A stretch of DNA of 64,000 bases from Apostichopus japonicus (GCF_037975245.1 NC_092582.1:952001-1016000), one strand, 5' to 3'; counted from the first letter of the stretch, positions 24,268-35,456 are shown. Notes: a model not told the origin generated them from the sequence alone. A program made the numbers and translations.

Positions 24268-25348
24268 TGTTACGTTGGAATGCGAGAGGTCTCGATAATT
24301 AATTTTAACGAGACACAAGCCTGGGTTCGTTTCCGTAAGGAACACAGACAAATTGACGAGTCTAGAGATTTTAAATGAGAACGTAAACAATATTGAACAA
24401 TGGAGTTTGATCCAACAACAACAAGTGGTAATTACAAATATATAGAAAATTACTCACAAACTTAACAAGATAGGATACACTTTAAAACACGCTGGTCTCT
24501 TCCAACGGCGATATCCCACAGCGGCCACGACCTCGATGACGACGATTCTCGGTCCGTTGTACCGCAAAATTCACTGGTCCTCGACGAAGTTTCTCGCGAT
24601 CCCAGAAACAGCAGTCACCTTCTTTCCGGCGATGCTCCAAAATAGAAGACGGACTTCCAGCCACAATAGAGTGAAGCACAAGTCGAACTTCTCGCCGAAA
24701 TATTACCAGAGTCAGTCCAAAATCAGCTTTATAGCCACTAACTCCTGGCGTAACGAACTTCCTCAACGGAGACAGAAATTCTTCACCTTCTGCGAAATAA
24801 AGACTGAAAAACTATAGTTTCACAGCAAAGTCCTCTTCAAACTTCTGAGTGGAAGTGTAGAATCAATCTTAGTATCGATATCTCAATCCCTCAGAAACTA
24901 CTGGTAGTTGAGCACTGACGATATATAGTAGAATGGTATAATATGTGTCGTCGCTTGTATTCGTACAGAAAATGAGAAACTCTCCGATCTGGGCGGGCTT
25001 TTATACGATTCGCCATGTCAAGAATCATCTAGATCTTACTCGATACACCTGACCCAGTTTCTCTATTCTTGGAAGTCCTTTGCATATCTCGCGTACGTTC
25101 CAGAGAATCCACGAAGATTGCACAGCTTACACGCGATTTCACGTAAAGCGACGTTAACCCGAGACCAGCGTGTCATCATAAGGAATATACCAGAACAATC
25201 GTGTATTATAACATTCTGACACGGTAACCCGACCTAATTTCTCAAAAACTGATTTATCACGTAGGCAATTTTAAATACTTTCTATCATATAACATTAGGT
25301 TCCTCACTAGCAGTAACTAGCGTTAGGCTACAATGGGCCCTCGTAACA
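24268..25348 (-). repeat. 3' LTR of the gypsy element
   Basis: 1081 bases, nearly identical to 30480-31563. Downstream LTR relative to minus-strand transcription. A TATA-like GTATAAAAG on the minus strand lies at 24998-25006. Confidence 0.95.
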
Positions 25349-25366
25349 CCCTCCCCCTTAAAGGAA
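25349..25366 (-). other. Polypurine tract
   Basis: The minus strand reads a purine run ending AAGGGGGAGGG directly against the 3' LTR start (TGTTACG). This is the expected plus-strand primer site for an LTR retrotransposon. Confidence 0.85.
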
Positions 25367-25585
25367 AGTTTGAATGTAATGAAAACTTTTTAATTTCTTA
25401 CATTCTACTATATCTTATCAACAAACAAATTTTCTATCATAAAATATGAACTTTGTTACACTTGAACAAATTTTCGTTAAACATTTATCAAACAACATTT
25501 AAGTTATGCATAATAAATAATTCTGAGTGTTCTTTAAACAAATGTTTAGTGACATTATCCTTGTGTTGTCATATATACAATAAAT

Positions 25586-27562
25586 TTATGTGAATCTGGA
25601 CAAAGCATCTGCCATCACATTGTCTTTTCCTTTTATGTGTCTCACATCAAGATTGTACTCTTGTAAAGTTAAACTCCATCTCATTAATCTTTGATTCTTA
25701 TTCTTCATTCTATGTATGAAAGTGAGAGGATTATGATCAGTGAACACAAGCACAGGGTAGACAGTAGTATGCAAATATACATCAAAATGTTGCAGTGATA
25801 ACAAGAGTGCAAGACATTCCTTTTTAATAGTTGAATAATTTCTCTGGTGCTTATCAAACTTCTTTGAATAATAGCATATTGGGTGGTCAACTTGATCCTC
25901 GCCCTCTTGCAATACAACACTGCCACATCCTATGTCACTAGTATCGACAGCCAATTTGAATTGCTTATGAAAGTTGGGTGCGGCAAGTATTGGTGAACCC
26001 ATGAGGATTGACTTAATCTTGTGGAAGGCACGTTCACATTCATCCGTCCAACGGAATGTAACATTCTTCTTTAATAAGTCCGTCAATGGGCTAGCAATGT
26101 CCGAGAAGTTCGGACAGAACTTCCTATAATATCCGACCATACCCAAGAATCTCATAAGAGCCTTCTTGTTTGTAGGTGCTGGATATTGCTCTATTGCCTC
26201 CACTTTGGCCTTCAGTGGTTTGACTTGACCTTGACCTACGACATGTCCTAAGTAAGTCACTGAGGCATGACAAAACTCACTCTTCGTCAAATTAACAGTC
26301 AACTTCGCCTTAGACAGTTTCTGAAACAACTGTCGAAGTTGACTCATGTGTTGCTCCCATGTTTGACTGTATACAATCAAGTCATCGACATAGGCTTCAC
26401 AACCATCTATTTCCATTACAATTTGATTAACCATCCTTTGAAATGTTGCAGGAGCATTCTTTAATCCGAAAGGCATAACTTTGTATTGATATAAGCCAAA
26501 TGGTGTAAAAAATGCAATGATCTCTTTAGCATGCTCAGTGAGCGGAACTTGCCAGTACCCTTTCAGAAGGTCGAATTTACTCACAAATTTAGCATTTCCA
26601 ATTTTGTCAATGCAATCATCAATTCTAGGTATGGGACATGAGTCAGTCTTTGATTTTCCATTGACTGCTCTCATATCTGCCACAAGTCTATATGTACCAT
26701 CTGGTTTCGGTATCAGAATACACGGTGAACTCCATTCACTACTACTTGGCTCTATTATATCATTATCTAACATATAATTTATCTCTTTCTTGAGATGTTC
26801 CATTTTCAATGGATTCCCACGGTACGGATGTTGTTTGATGGGCGTGGTGTCACCAACATCAATGTCATGAAACGCAGCGTTTGTTCTCGATGGTGTGTCG
26901 GGAAAGATATTCTGATAATATTTTACCAATTCTGTCATTTCAATTTGCTGCGTGCCAGATAAGTGGGAAAACTTTTGCTCCAAATTTCCAAGCACATCAG
27001 AGTTTTGTAGTTTTATACTATACTCTTTGTTTTTAATTCCGGCATTTGTGTCACTCGTCACATCAGGTTCAACATTCGTACCTTGGGTGACATCAGCATG
27101 CGTTGAAGAGCAGATAGGCTTTGGCACACTATCATCGTTTCTCTCTATGTACTTCTTTAACATATTAATATGACACAATTGTCTACCCTTACGCCTACCT
27201 GGTGTCTTGACCACATAATCTACATCACCCATCTTCGACTCAACTTCATATGGGCCAAAATTTCTAGCTTGTAATGGTTGGCCTTGAATTGGAAATAATA
27301 CCAAAACTTTATCTCCTGGTTGGAACACTCTATTCTTTGCATTTTTGTCATACCATTGTTTCATTTTGGCTTGACCTTGTTCCAAATTTTGTCTGGCTAT
27401 TTCGTTTGCCCTATTAAGCCTATGCTTAAAGTTTGATACATAGTCCAACAAATTAGTGGTAGATGCTTCACTGAGCCATTTTTCTTTTAGGTGTTTTAAC
27501 GGACCACGGACTGTATGTCCGAACACTAGCTCAAATGGGCTAAATCCCAGCGTTTCTTGCAC
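25586..27562 (-). CDS. Integrase C-terminus plus reverse transcriptase-RNase H
   Basis: A 658-residue open frame. Residues 1-140 are the integrase tail (LGFSPFELVFGH, QPGDKVLVL, GPYEV). RT follows: ADMRAVN near 295-301, KFDLLKGYWQVPL with the first catalytic Asp near 331, MPFGLKNAPATFQ near 363, and YVDD at 391-394. RNase H carries Asp near 540 (AVDTSD), Glu near 582 (KKECLAL), Asp near 609 (FTDHNPL) and ADALSR at the end. All catalytic residues look intact. The polyprotein would copy the element RNA into DNA. The frame is separated from the upstream integrase core by a one-base shift near 27580. Confidence 0.95.
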   Translation of the reverse strand: MQETLGFSPFELVFGHTVRGPLKHLKEKWLSEASTTNLLDYVSNFKHRLNRANEIARQNLEQGQAKMKQWYDKNAKNRVFQPGDKVLVLFPIQGQPLQARNFGPYEVESKMGDVDYVVKTPGRRKGRQLCHINMLKKYIERNDDSVPKPICSSTHADVTQGTNVEPDVTSDTNAGIKNKEYSIKLQNSDVLGNLEQKFSHLSGTQQIEMTELVKYYQNIFPDTPSRTNAAFHDIDVGDTTPIKQHPYRGNPLKMEHLKKEINYMLDNDIIEPSSSEWSSPCILIPKPDGTYRLVADMRAVNGKSKTDSCPIPRIDDCIDKIGNAKFVSKFDLLKGYWQVPLTEHAKEIIAFFTPFGLYQYKVMPFGLKNAPATFQRMVNQIVMEIDGCEAYVDDLIVYSQTWEQHMSQLRQLFQKLSKAKLTVNLTKSEFCHASVTYLGHVVGQGQVKPLKAKVEAIEQYPAPTNKKALMRFLGMVGYYRKFCPNFSDIASPLTDLLKKNVTFRWTDECERAFHKIKSILMGSPILAAPNFHKQFKLAVDTSDIGCGSVVLQEGEDQVDHPICYYSKKFDKHQRNYSTIKKECLALLLSLQHFDVYLHTTVYPVLVFTDHNPLTFIHRMKNKNQRLMRWSLTLQEYNLDVRHIKGKDNVMADALSRFT

Positions 27563-28662
27563 TGCTTCTCTAGCAGCAACAACAACAAGTGTACGCCCTC
27601 ATCCCAGTCTTTCTGGAATTCAAGGCAGTACGTCCTGATCATATTTTTTAGGGTTTGGTGGAATCTCTCTAGAGCACCCTGTGATTCCGGATGATACGCA
27701 CTTGAAAGGTGCTGGTCTATCCCTAATTGATACATAACCTGCTGAAACAATCCGGAGGTGAAATTAGATCCTTGATCAGACTGAATACTTTTTGGAAGGC
27801 CAACCAGAGTGAAGAACTTTGTCAAGGCCTTCACAACTGTAGTTGCCTTAATATTCCTCAGCGGAATAGCTTCAGGAAAGCGGGTCGATGTACACATGAT
27901 GGTTAGGACATATTGATTGCCTGATTTCGTTTTAGGGAGAGGACCAACGCAATCTATAATGACTCTGCTAAAAGGCTCATCAAAAGCAGGGATTGGTTTC
28001 AAAGGTGCAGGCGGTATTTTCTGGTTGGGCTTCCCAACCACCTGACATGTATGGCACGACCTACAGTAATCAGCCACATCACTCCTAATTTTGGGCCACC
28101 AAAAATGTTTTTGAATTCTATCACAGGTTTTCCTGACGCCTAAATGTCCTGCCATTGGACTATCATGGGCCATGCTCATGATGTCACTGTGGTACACCTT
28201 GGGTACAACAATTTGGTGTACCACTTGCCATTCCTCATCTGCAGGCGCATCTAGCGGTCGCCATTTTCTCATCACCACGCCATTTTGTTTGTAGAAGCAG
28301 ACAGGGTTATCCTCCGCTTCTTGTGGGGTCACTGCCCCTTTAACTAAATCTATTAGTTCAGGGTCTCGACTTTGTTCTAAAATCAATTTGTTGCGACTCA
28401 AAGGATCTTCTTTTTCTACCTTTTGGTTATCTCCCGAACTACTTTCTGTGTCATTCAACACCTTAAAAAATGTGTCTTCCAAATTGAAGACATCACCCTG
28501 ACAGCTCTCAGACTCCTCCACTTCCGAGACTGCCTTTTTACTCATTGCCCTAGTCATTACACACGCAGGATATTTCATCTTCCTCGTGGCTACTAACATT
28601 AGAGGGCATATATGTAACAATGGGGTTAGGGAGAACCTTATCCCCTGCCAGGTCATTTCCAA
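27526..28662 (-). CDS. Integrase zinc-binding domain and catalytic core
   Basis: A 378-residue frame. The HHCC domain is visible (SPMAGHLGVRK, then YCRSCHTCQ). The DDE core has Asp in VIIDCVGPLP, Asp in IQSDQGSNFTS and Glu in YHPESQGALERFHQ. It lies upstream of RT, the reverse of most Ty3/gypsy elements. The frame leaves the correct register in a TTG-repeat near 27580-27595, where the product becomes LLLLLL; the correct register continues in the next frame. One base appears to be missing. Confidence 0.93.
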   Translation of the reverse strand: MEMTWQGIRFSLTPLLHICPLMLVATRKMKYPACVMTRAMSKKAVSEVEESESCQGDVFNLEDTFFKVLNDTESSSGDNQKVEKEDPLSRNKLILEQSRDPELIDLVKGAVTPQEAEDNPVCFYKQNGVVMRKWRPLDAPADEEWQVVHQIVVPKVYHSDIMSMAHDSPMAGHLGVRKTCDRIQKHFWWPKIRSDVADYCRSCHTCQVVGKPNQKIPPAPLKPIPAFDEPFSRVIIDCVGPLPKTKSGNQYVLTIMCTSTRFPEAIPLRNIKATTVVKALTKFFTLVGLPKSIQSDQGSNFTSGLFQQVMYQLGIDQHLSSAYHPESQGALERFHQTLKNMIRTYCLEFQKDWDEGVHLLLLLLEKQCKKRWDLAHLS

Positions 28663-29508
28663 GCATCATGGAAACACCTTTTATCGGCAATTCCGACATA
28701 ACACCAACCAGCACTTGGCCGGACACCAAACCACACTCTAGGTTTACTCTGTGTAAGGGAACACTGATAATCTCCATCTTTATCCCATGGATTAATGCAC
28801 ACATTCCAGTCGAACTCTGTTCACCAAAGGGCAACGTTTCTTCTAAAATGAGCGACTGTGAACAACCTGTGTCCCTTAAAATCTTAATTTGTTGGGGCGA
28901 AAAATCATCACTAATTGATATGCTACCCTCCATAATGAATGGTTGGAATACCTTATTCACTTGATTTTTATCAAATTCCTTCTTTTGGATTTCTTTGTCA
29001 ATTCGATTCGAATTCCTCTGTGAGGCAACATATCCAACTGTATTAGGGGGTGCTTTTGAGAATCCCTCCTGTTTTCTTTGAGAATTTTGATTTTGTAGCA
29101 GATAACATTGTGACATGAGATGACCAGGTTTGTTACAATTATAGCAAGTAACTTGCTTTTTGAATCCACTCCCACTTGGTGGTTTCGTGCCCCCAGAATT
29201 CCATTTGCCGCTGTTTCCCTTTGAATCGGGTGTCCCTTTTACCTCTGTGTTTATTTTGGGTTTCTGGCCCCTAGCCTGGTAAAACTTATTTGGGCTCAGT
29301 TTGTGGGTCAGAGCATAGTCATCTGCTTTCGCTGCCGCAGCATGCAAGGTGTCAATCATTCTCCCATCAATATGAGTTTTGATGTCGGGGTGGATACATC
29401 TTTTAAATTCCTCAATCAGGAACAATTGTCGTAATTTGACCAAATTTTCCCCTACATCCTTAGAGTGGAGCCACCTATCAAACATTTGCTCCTTTATTCT
29501 GGCAAATT
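28550..29508 (-). CDS. Gag C-terminus with CCHC knuckle, and aspartic protease
   Basis: A 311-residue frame (open to 29485). The nucleocapsid knuckle CYNCNKPGHLMSQC is at residues about 114-127, after a Lys/Gly/Ser-rich linker. The protease active site is DTG at about 205-207 (KILRDTGCSQS). It overlaps the start of the integrase frame by about 110 bases. It is joined to the upstream gag by a frame change at an A-run near 29535. Confidence 0.88.
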
Positions 29509-30298
29509 CTACATGTGTCTGATTATCATTTTTCTAGCCCCCCTAAATTTCTGTCGGTATGCCTCTGGCACCAGCTCATAGGCTTTGAGGATCGCCTGCT
29601 TCACTTCATCGTAGTTTTCACTCTTTTCCATAGGGAGAGCCGAATACACTTCCCGTGCTTTCCCAACAAAACTACTCTGTAAAAGCAGCGTCCACACCTC
29701 TTTCGGCCACTTCATATTCGCAGCCACTTTCTCAAAGTGTCGAAAATATTTATCTACCTCTATTTCGGTAAATTTCGGCACCAATTTTATGTATCTCGAG
29801 GCATCAAAATATGGTGGTGATCGATGAGCTGACGAGGAGGGTGATGAGTCAGATTCTGATTTATACTTTGATTTATACTGAATTTCTAATTCCTTTAGGT
29901 GTGTTTCAGATTCGAGCCGTTTTAGTTCCAGCTCCAATCTGACTTCTTGCTCCAGCTTTTGCTGTTCTAATCTGATTTCTCGCTCTTGCTTTTGCTGTTC
30001 TAATCTGATTTCTTGCTCTAGTTTGATTTTTTCCATTTCAATTTCTAACTGTTTCAGCTGAACGGCGTCACCGCCGATTTCAGTCACAATTTCACCCTTT
30101 TTTACCCAAACATGACTCATCGAGAATTTCCTCGTCAACTAATACATCGATCAACCCATTCTTTACAACTTGTTTCCTCGTTGCTTGCTTTACGCCTAAG
30201 CTATAAGATTTGGCTAATGCCATCAAATCTGGCTTCTTTAGGCCATCAAATTTTTCCCAAATAACATCTTTGAGAAATTCCTCTGGCTCGAACTCCAT
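29509..30298 (-). CDS. Gag N-terminal region, two registers
   Basis: The product starts MEFEPEEFLKD at 30298, a plausible gag start about 180 bases inside the 5' LTR boundary. It has a SAP-like helical segment (KPDLMALAKSYSLG), then a register change in a six-A run near 30105, then a long charged coiled coil of repeated LEQQKLEQE type, then a capsid-like region (FRHFEKVAANMKWP, WTLLLQSSFVGKAREVY). The pattern resembles gag proteins of vertebrate SCAN-related gypsy elements. The shift appears to be one extra A. Confidence 0.8.
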
Positions 30299-30360
30299 GT
30301 TCTCTCACGTTTTCTCTCTAGACAATTTGCAAAACAATTATTCTCACAAATGAATTCCTT

Positions 30361-30470
30361 CAAACGGATAGGTCACAAATGTTGTAAACCTCTCAAACGG
30401 ATAGGTCACAAATGTTGTAAACCTTTCAAACGGATAGGTCACAAATGTTGTAAACCTTTCCCGGATAGGC
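30361..30470. repeat. 33-bp repeats in the element leader
   Basis: Three copies starting at 30361, 30394 and 30427 of a 33-base unit (CAAACGGATAGGTCACAAAT then GTTGTAAACCTCT), followed by a partial copy that merges with the primer binding site (CCCGGATAGG). The shared CGGATAGG core suggests the repeats were made by duplication or slippage at the primer-binding region. Confidence 0.9.
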
Positions 30471-30475
30471 CCCCA
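30458..30475 (-). other. Primer binding site, tRNA-Pro-like
   Basis: Four bases after the 5' LTR end, the minus strand reads TGGGGGCCTATCCGGGAA. This starts with the expected TGG. It matches the known tRNA-Pro-primed site of murine leukaemia virus type at the first seven bases and at the later TCCGGGA block. Assignment to tRNA-Pro is inference. Confidence 0.7.
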
Positions 30476-30479
30476 ATTT

Positions 30480-31563
30480 TGTTACGTTGGAATGCGAGAG
30501 GTCTCGATAATTAATTTTAACGAGACACAAGCCTGGGTTCGTTTCCGTAAGGAACACAGACATATTGACGAGTCTAGAGATTTTAAATGAGAACGTAAAC
30601 TATATTGAACAATGGAGTTTGATTCAACAACCACAAGTGGTAATTACAAATATATAGAAAATTACTCACAAACTTAACAAGATAGGATACACTTTAAAAC
30701 ACGCTGGTCTCTTCCAACGGCGATATCCCACAGCGGCCACGACCTCGATGACGACGATTCTCGGTCCGTTGTACCGCAAAATTCACTGGTCCTCGACGAA
30801 GTTTCTCGCGATCCCAGAAACAGCAGTCACCTTCTTTCCGGCGATGCTCCAAAATAGATGACGGACTTCCAGCCACAATAGAGTGAAGCACAAGTCGAAC
30901 TTCTCGCCGACTAAATATTACCAGAGTCAGTCCAAAATCAGCTTTATAGCCACTAACTCCTGGCGTAACGAACTTCCTCAACGGAGACAGAAATTCTTCA
31001 CCTTCTCCGAAATAAAGACTGAAAAACTATAGTTTCACAGCAAAGTCCTCTTCAAACTTCTGAGTGGAAGTGTAGAATCAATCTTAGTATCGATATCTCA
31101 ATCCCTCAGAAACTACTGGTAGTTGAGCACTGACGATATATAGTAGAATGGTATAATATGTGTCGTCGCTTGTATTCGTACAGAAAATGAGAAACTCTCC
31201 GATCTGGGCGGGCTTTTATACGATTCGCCATGTCAAGAATCATCTAGATCTTACTCGATACACCTGACCCAGTTTCTCTATTCTTGGAAGTCCTTTGCAT
31301 ATCTCGCGTACGTTCCAGAGAATCCACGAAGATTGCACAGCTTACACGCGATTTCACGTAAAGCGACGTTAACCCAAGACCAGCGTGTCATCATAAGGAA
31401 TATACCAGAACAATCGTGTATTATAACATTCTGACACGGTAACCCGACCTAATTTCTCAAATACTGATTTATCACGTAGGCAATTTTAAATACTTTTTAT
31501 CATATAACATTAGGTTCCTCACTAGCAGTAACTAGCGTTAGGCTACAATGGGCCCTCGTAACA
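30480..31563 (-). repeat. 5' LTR of the gypsy element
   Basis: 1084 bases, TG...CA ends. Only about ten substitutions and one short indel separate it from the other LTR, indicating recent insertion on an evolutionary scale. Confidence 0.95.
31213..31221 (-). promoter_or_regulatory. Putative LTR TATA box
   Basis: The minus strand reads GTATAAAAG, conserved in the other LTR at 24998-25006. It is the best core-promoter candidate for the element transcript. Confidence 0.5.
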
Positions 31564-31877
31564 GTACCAGCCCAAAATTTTCCAGTACTTTGTCTTTATT
31601 AATCACAAGCATGCCATGTTGAGCATCTGATAAATTGTTTCAACTTATTTATTAAAAATAATTAATAAAAAGATACCTTTATAAACACCCATATTCCAGC
31701 TTTCATAATGATAGAAGTAAATGGTGCTATTTCATTACTGATTGCCAGCAATGTGGTCCATTGGTTTGAAATCATGATGTATGTTAATGCTTATCAAGTA
31801 TCAAGTGTCCTTTCATGATGTAAGTTAATACCAATCGAGTATCAAGTATCCTTTCATGATGTATGTTTTTTTTTTCT

Positions 31878-31878
<1 letters not shown>

Positions 31879-31965
<87 letters not shown>
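31879..31965. repeat. (AT)n microsatellite
   Basis: TA repeat with one AAAT interruption, immediately next to the terminus of a Penelope-like element. Penelope elements are often flanked by such tracts. Confidence 0.95.
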
Positions 31966-31966
<1 letters not shown>

Positions 31967-32046
31967 TTATTATTAGAAAAACAGAGAAATAAGATATGAC
32001 TCATAATTGACAAATAAGGAGTAAGTTTTAGAAAATATATTGGAAT

Positions 32047-32073
32047 TTTCGGTCCCCCTCGGACCTTCGTCAG
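32047..32073 (-). ncRNA. Hammerhead-like core in the Penelope terminus
   Basis: The minus strand reads CTGACGA, then a 5-bp GGTCC/GGACC stem II with a short loop, then GAAA. This matches the CUGANGA-stem II-GAAA core of hammerhead ribozymes, which are known in Penelope-like elements. I could not find convincing stems I and III or a cleavage site, so activity is unproven. Confidence 0.4.
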
Positions 32074-32362
32074 CAATACTTGGCAGTCGAATGAGAAGTA
32101 CAAAATGTGACACAATGAAAGTATGACGCTAGATAAGTGTAAGTTGCAATGATGGAATTAAAACCAAATAAACCATGACTATACAGGAAGCGGATTAAGG
32201 AGCAAAGAACGGATTACATATGCTTGTAGAACTGGTAGTTGTTAAGGGGTCCCAAGTCTTTGTTGAGGCCGGTGATGTGAGACTTAATACGAAAGATCCA
32301 ATCGATTTCTTTACGTTTACGTTCAGTAGTTGATTTGAAGTTCGAGGCAATTAAAATACATT

Positions 32363-33139
32363 TTAGGTTTTTAGAGAATGATCATGAAGATTGAAATGTT
32401 CGGACACTGGGAATCCTGCAAAATTATCACGAACAGATTTTTTGTGATTATTAAAACGAAAGCGGAATCGGGAGCCTGTTTCACCTACATAATTGCCCTC
32501 TTTGCAAAGTACACAATAGAAAATGTAAATAACATTAATAGAATCACAAGAGAGGGAAGGGGGTCTAAGACTAAAGTCAACATTGGGAATCTTGACCACG
32601 GTGCCTGGGGTAATATGGGGGCATATTTGGCATCTAGGTTTACCGCAAGGAAAATTGCCTGCGGAGGTGGAAACTGAGCGGGGGAGTCTGGAGGAAGTGA
32701 GAAGAAATTTAAGGTTGGGGGATTGACGAAATGCTGGCATGGGGGGTACCTTAAACGATTCTCCTACAGACTGATCGTCTTGAAATACAGCAAATTCCTG
32801 TTTGATGGAGCGAATGAAAGATTTGATGAGGGGGTTGTAACTGGTAACTAACGGAATGCGTGTGTTGGGACTTTTAGACTCACGGCTCAACTTGTCGGCC
32901 CTGGAAATACCCTGTCTAATTAAGTGAAGGGGGTATCCGACGTTCAAGAAATAACCAGTTAATATGGATACCTGGTGTTTAAAATCACATGGGTTGGAGC
33001 AAATGCGTTTAAATCTAAGGCATTGGCTGTAAACAATAGAACTCTTGAGATTATTTGGGTGAAAACTATTAAAGTGTAAATACATATGAATATCAGTGGG
33101 CTTATAATAGACCGAAGTGGTTAAGGAATTGCCATCCAA
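32363..33139 (-). CDS. Penelope RT C-terminus and GIY-YIG endonuclease (partial)
   Basis: A 258-residue frame with VYYKPTDIHMYLHF (RT thumb region typical of Penelope), a Cys-rich linker (FPCGKPRCQICPHI), and VIYIFYCVLCKEGNYVGETG, which has the IY/YVG motif of GIY-YIG nucleases followed by an Arg-rich helix (RFRFRFNNH). The catalytic RT core is missing. After HSLKT the similarity resumes in another frame (EIDWIFRIKSHITGLNKDLG), so a frameshift lies near 32370. Confidence 0.85.
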   Translation of the reverse strand: MDGNSLTTSVYYKPTDIHMYLHFNSFHPNNLKSSIVYSQCLRFKRICSNPCDFKHQVSILTGYFLNVGYPLHLIRQGISRADKLSRESKSPNTRIPLVTSYNPLIKSFIRSIKQEFAVFQDDQSVGESFKVPPMPAFRQSPNLKFLLTSSRLPRSVSTSAGNFPCGKPRCQICPHITPGTVVKIPNVDFSLRPPSLSCDSINVIYIFYCVLCKEGNYVGETGSRFRFRFNNHKKSVRDNFAGFPVSEHFNLHDHSLKT

Positions 33140-33260
33140 CTTGACCAGAACATCTAGGAATGAAACTTTACGCTGAAGTTTCTAGCATGGGTTTTTAATA
33201 TATCTTATTTCTCTGGTTTTCTCTTATAATATTTTCTTTTGGAGTAAACGTGGATTTTCG

Positions 33261-33380
<120 letters not shown>

Positions 33381-33385
33381 ATCTA

Positions 33386-34390
33386 ATAAAATAGGTATGA
33401 CTGGTATTGCCCTAAACTGGTTTAAAAGTTTTATTGTCGGCAGATCTCAAAGAGTTAGAATAAGGGGCTGTTCTACTGATCAGATTACAATTAAGTTTGG
33501 TGTGCCAAAGGGATCTGTTTTGGGTCCGGTCTTATTTAACATCTATATTCGTTCACTTTACGCTGAAGTTTCTAGAATGGGTTTTAATATTCATTGTTTC
33601 GCAGATGATCATCAGGTTTATAATCACTTTAGGCACCATAATCAAGGATCAGTTTTGGTTGACTCTCTGCAATCCTCTTTTGGTTGTATTCAACGCGGAA
33701 ATATTATTTGCAACTCAACCCTGGCAAGACCCAAATAATTGTTTTTGGTCCCCATCCTTTACTAAAACTCATCCATATGAAGGTTGTTATTCTTAACACT
33801 TTTGATTGTGTACGTTTTGACCAAATTGTTCGAAACATTGGTATTAATTTTGACGATACCATGTCTTTTCGGCATAAAATCTGTTCACTTAAATCCAGGT
33901 GCTTTCAGAATCTAAGATATATTTCTAAAATGCGGTTCTACCTTACTAAGTCTGAGTTAAGCACTATTGTCCAATCCATGGTTATTTCGAATATTGATAA
34001 TTTCTGTAACTCACTTTATTTTGGTATCAACCAACATTTACATGATCAACTCCAATCTGTTCAAAGTTTTGCTGCAAGAATGATATATGGTAGAAGTAGA
34101 TATGATCATGTGACTGATCTATTCCATGATCTTCATTGGTTAAAAATCAAGGAGAGGGTGTACTTTAAAATAATATTGATTGTGTTTATGTCTGTCAAGA
34201 GGACTGGGTCCCAAATTTCTATAATATGTTGATAACCTCTGATAGTAGCAGAAATACGTTTTTGATAGAGCCACGAGTTAAATCCTCGTTTGGGTATCGC
34301 TCGTTTGCGAAGGCTGGACCTAAATTGTGGAATAACCCGTCGACAGCCTTAAAGAAGTCCAAAATGCTGCTACTTTTAAGAAGCAATTAA
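33386..34390 (+). pseudogene. CR1/L2-type LINE reverse transcriptase fragment
   Basis: 5'-truncated and frameshifted. Motifs in order: ALNWFKSFIVGRSQRV, FGVPKGSVLGPVLFNIYI, FADDHQVY (the catalytic [FY]ADD), LNPGKTQIIVFG, FCNSLYFGINQH, SFAARMIYG and FGYRSFAKAGPKLWNN near the end. Frames change near 33690 and 34210. It ends at a long ATT array, the usual 3' tail of this LINE group. Confidence 0.85.
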
Positions 34391-34517
34391 AACACTACTT
34401 ATTTGTCGATGGTTCTGATTTCAGCCAAAATCTCGACCAGGGTTAGTTGTTTATTTGTTCAGTTGTTTCCAGCACAGCAGTGCATACAGCTTTCTGTAGT
34501 AGTTTTTCTTATAAGCC

Positions 34518-34796
<279 letters not shown>

Positions 34797-34913
34797 AGCA
34801 GTATATCAATTACCCCTGTTTCCCTACCACCGAAAATATGTAACGCAAATATTGTTAGTATGTGACTACTGTGATTAAGAAAGGAAGTGATTATTAGTTA
34901 AAGGTATCCTTAC

Positions 34914-35114
34914 CACCAACACATGAAGGAACTTCCTGTTCCCACTGTCCATTCCAACACCTAGACGTATGCAAAACTACGCCGTCAATGAAGTGTGTTC
35001 CTGGTTCACATACCGCCTGGAGTCTACCACCGTGATGTGGGTTTGTAGTACGTTGATTGTTGTGGCCATAGTAAACAAACTGGCCATTTGAAAATTCTTC
35101 CCTACTGCAGGATA
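34914..35114 (-). CDS. CCP/sushi module exon
   Basis: A 201-base phase 1-1 exon with acceptor TTTTATCTCAAG and donor GTAAGGAT. The cysteines are in SCSREEF, QAVCEPG, TSRCWNG and PSCVGG; the tryptophan is in GQWEQEVP. It reads in a different frame from the longest open stretch here. It looks like a type B module (xCSxE...G..LQAxC). Confidence 0.84.
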
Positions 35115-35456
35115 CTTGAGATAAAATTCATTTGCACATATTACATGGTTTAATACGCTCACCATCATAATTTGGTCTAATTGGAAGCTATAGACGTGTT
35201 TTCATTGTTTACAGTGTAGTGCACTTCTCGGGAACAAATAGAAGCAGATTACCCCGTAAAGTGAAGCAAACCATGTACAGACATACCGTGCCACATATTT
35301 TAGTGAAGATACTACGTAATGCTACACGTATAAAATTTATCAACTTACAAATCACAAGAACACCAAAGACGCTATTATTCAGACTAGTCAAGAACAATTA
35401 TGAGTATTATTATATAAATTTAAATTACTTTTAGATTTTTAGAGATAACAAAATAC

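Larger units (their letters stand above)
24268..31563 (-). mobile_element. Ty3/gypsy LTR retrotransposon, Gmr1-like domain order
   Basis: A 7.3-kb element with two ~1.08-kb LTRs (24268-25348 and 30480-31563) that differ at only about ten positions. The termini are TGTTACG...CGTAACA, with a GTAC target duplication at 24264-24267 and 31564-31567. On the minus strand the order is gag, CCHC knuckle, protease, integrase, reverse transcriptase, RNase H. Having integrase before RT is unusual for Ty3/gypsy and is known from the Gmr1-like group of deuterostome elements. The polypurine tract and primer site are intact. Three single-base frameshifts break the ORFs. It sits in the intron between the CCP exons at 34914 and 23272. 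Confidence 0.93.
31975..33245 (-). mobile_element. Penelope-like element, 5'-truncated
   Basis: Coding fragment with the end of RT and a GIY-YIG endonuclease on the minus strand, followed by a noncoding terminal region with a hammerhead-like core at 32047-32073. The ends carry short inverted copies of an AGAGAAATAAGATAT segment (about 31977 and 33200-33225). (AT)n tracts flank both sides. The same terminal sequence occurs twice more at 50.76-51.11 kb. Confidence 0.82.

Noticed and set aside
24482-24817. Open frames within the gypsy LTR, also present at 30694-30981
   Set aside because: They lie entirely inside the LTR U3/R region and are not conserved as coding sequence between the two LTRs (a short indel changes the frame).
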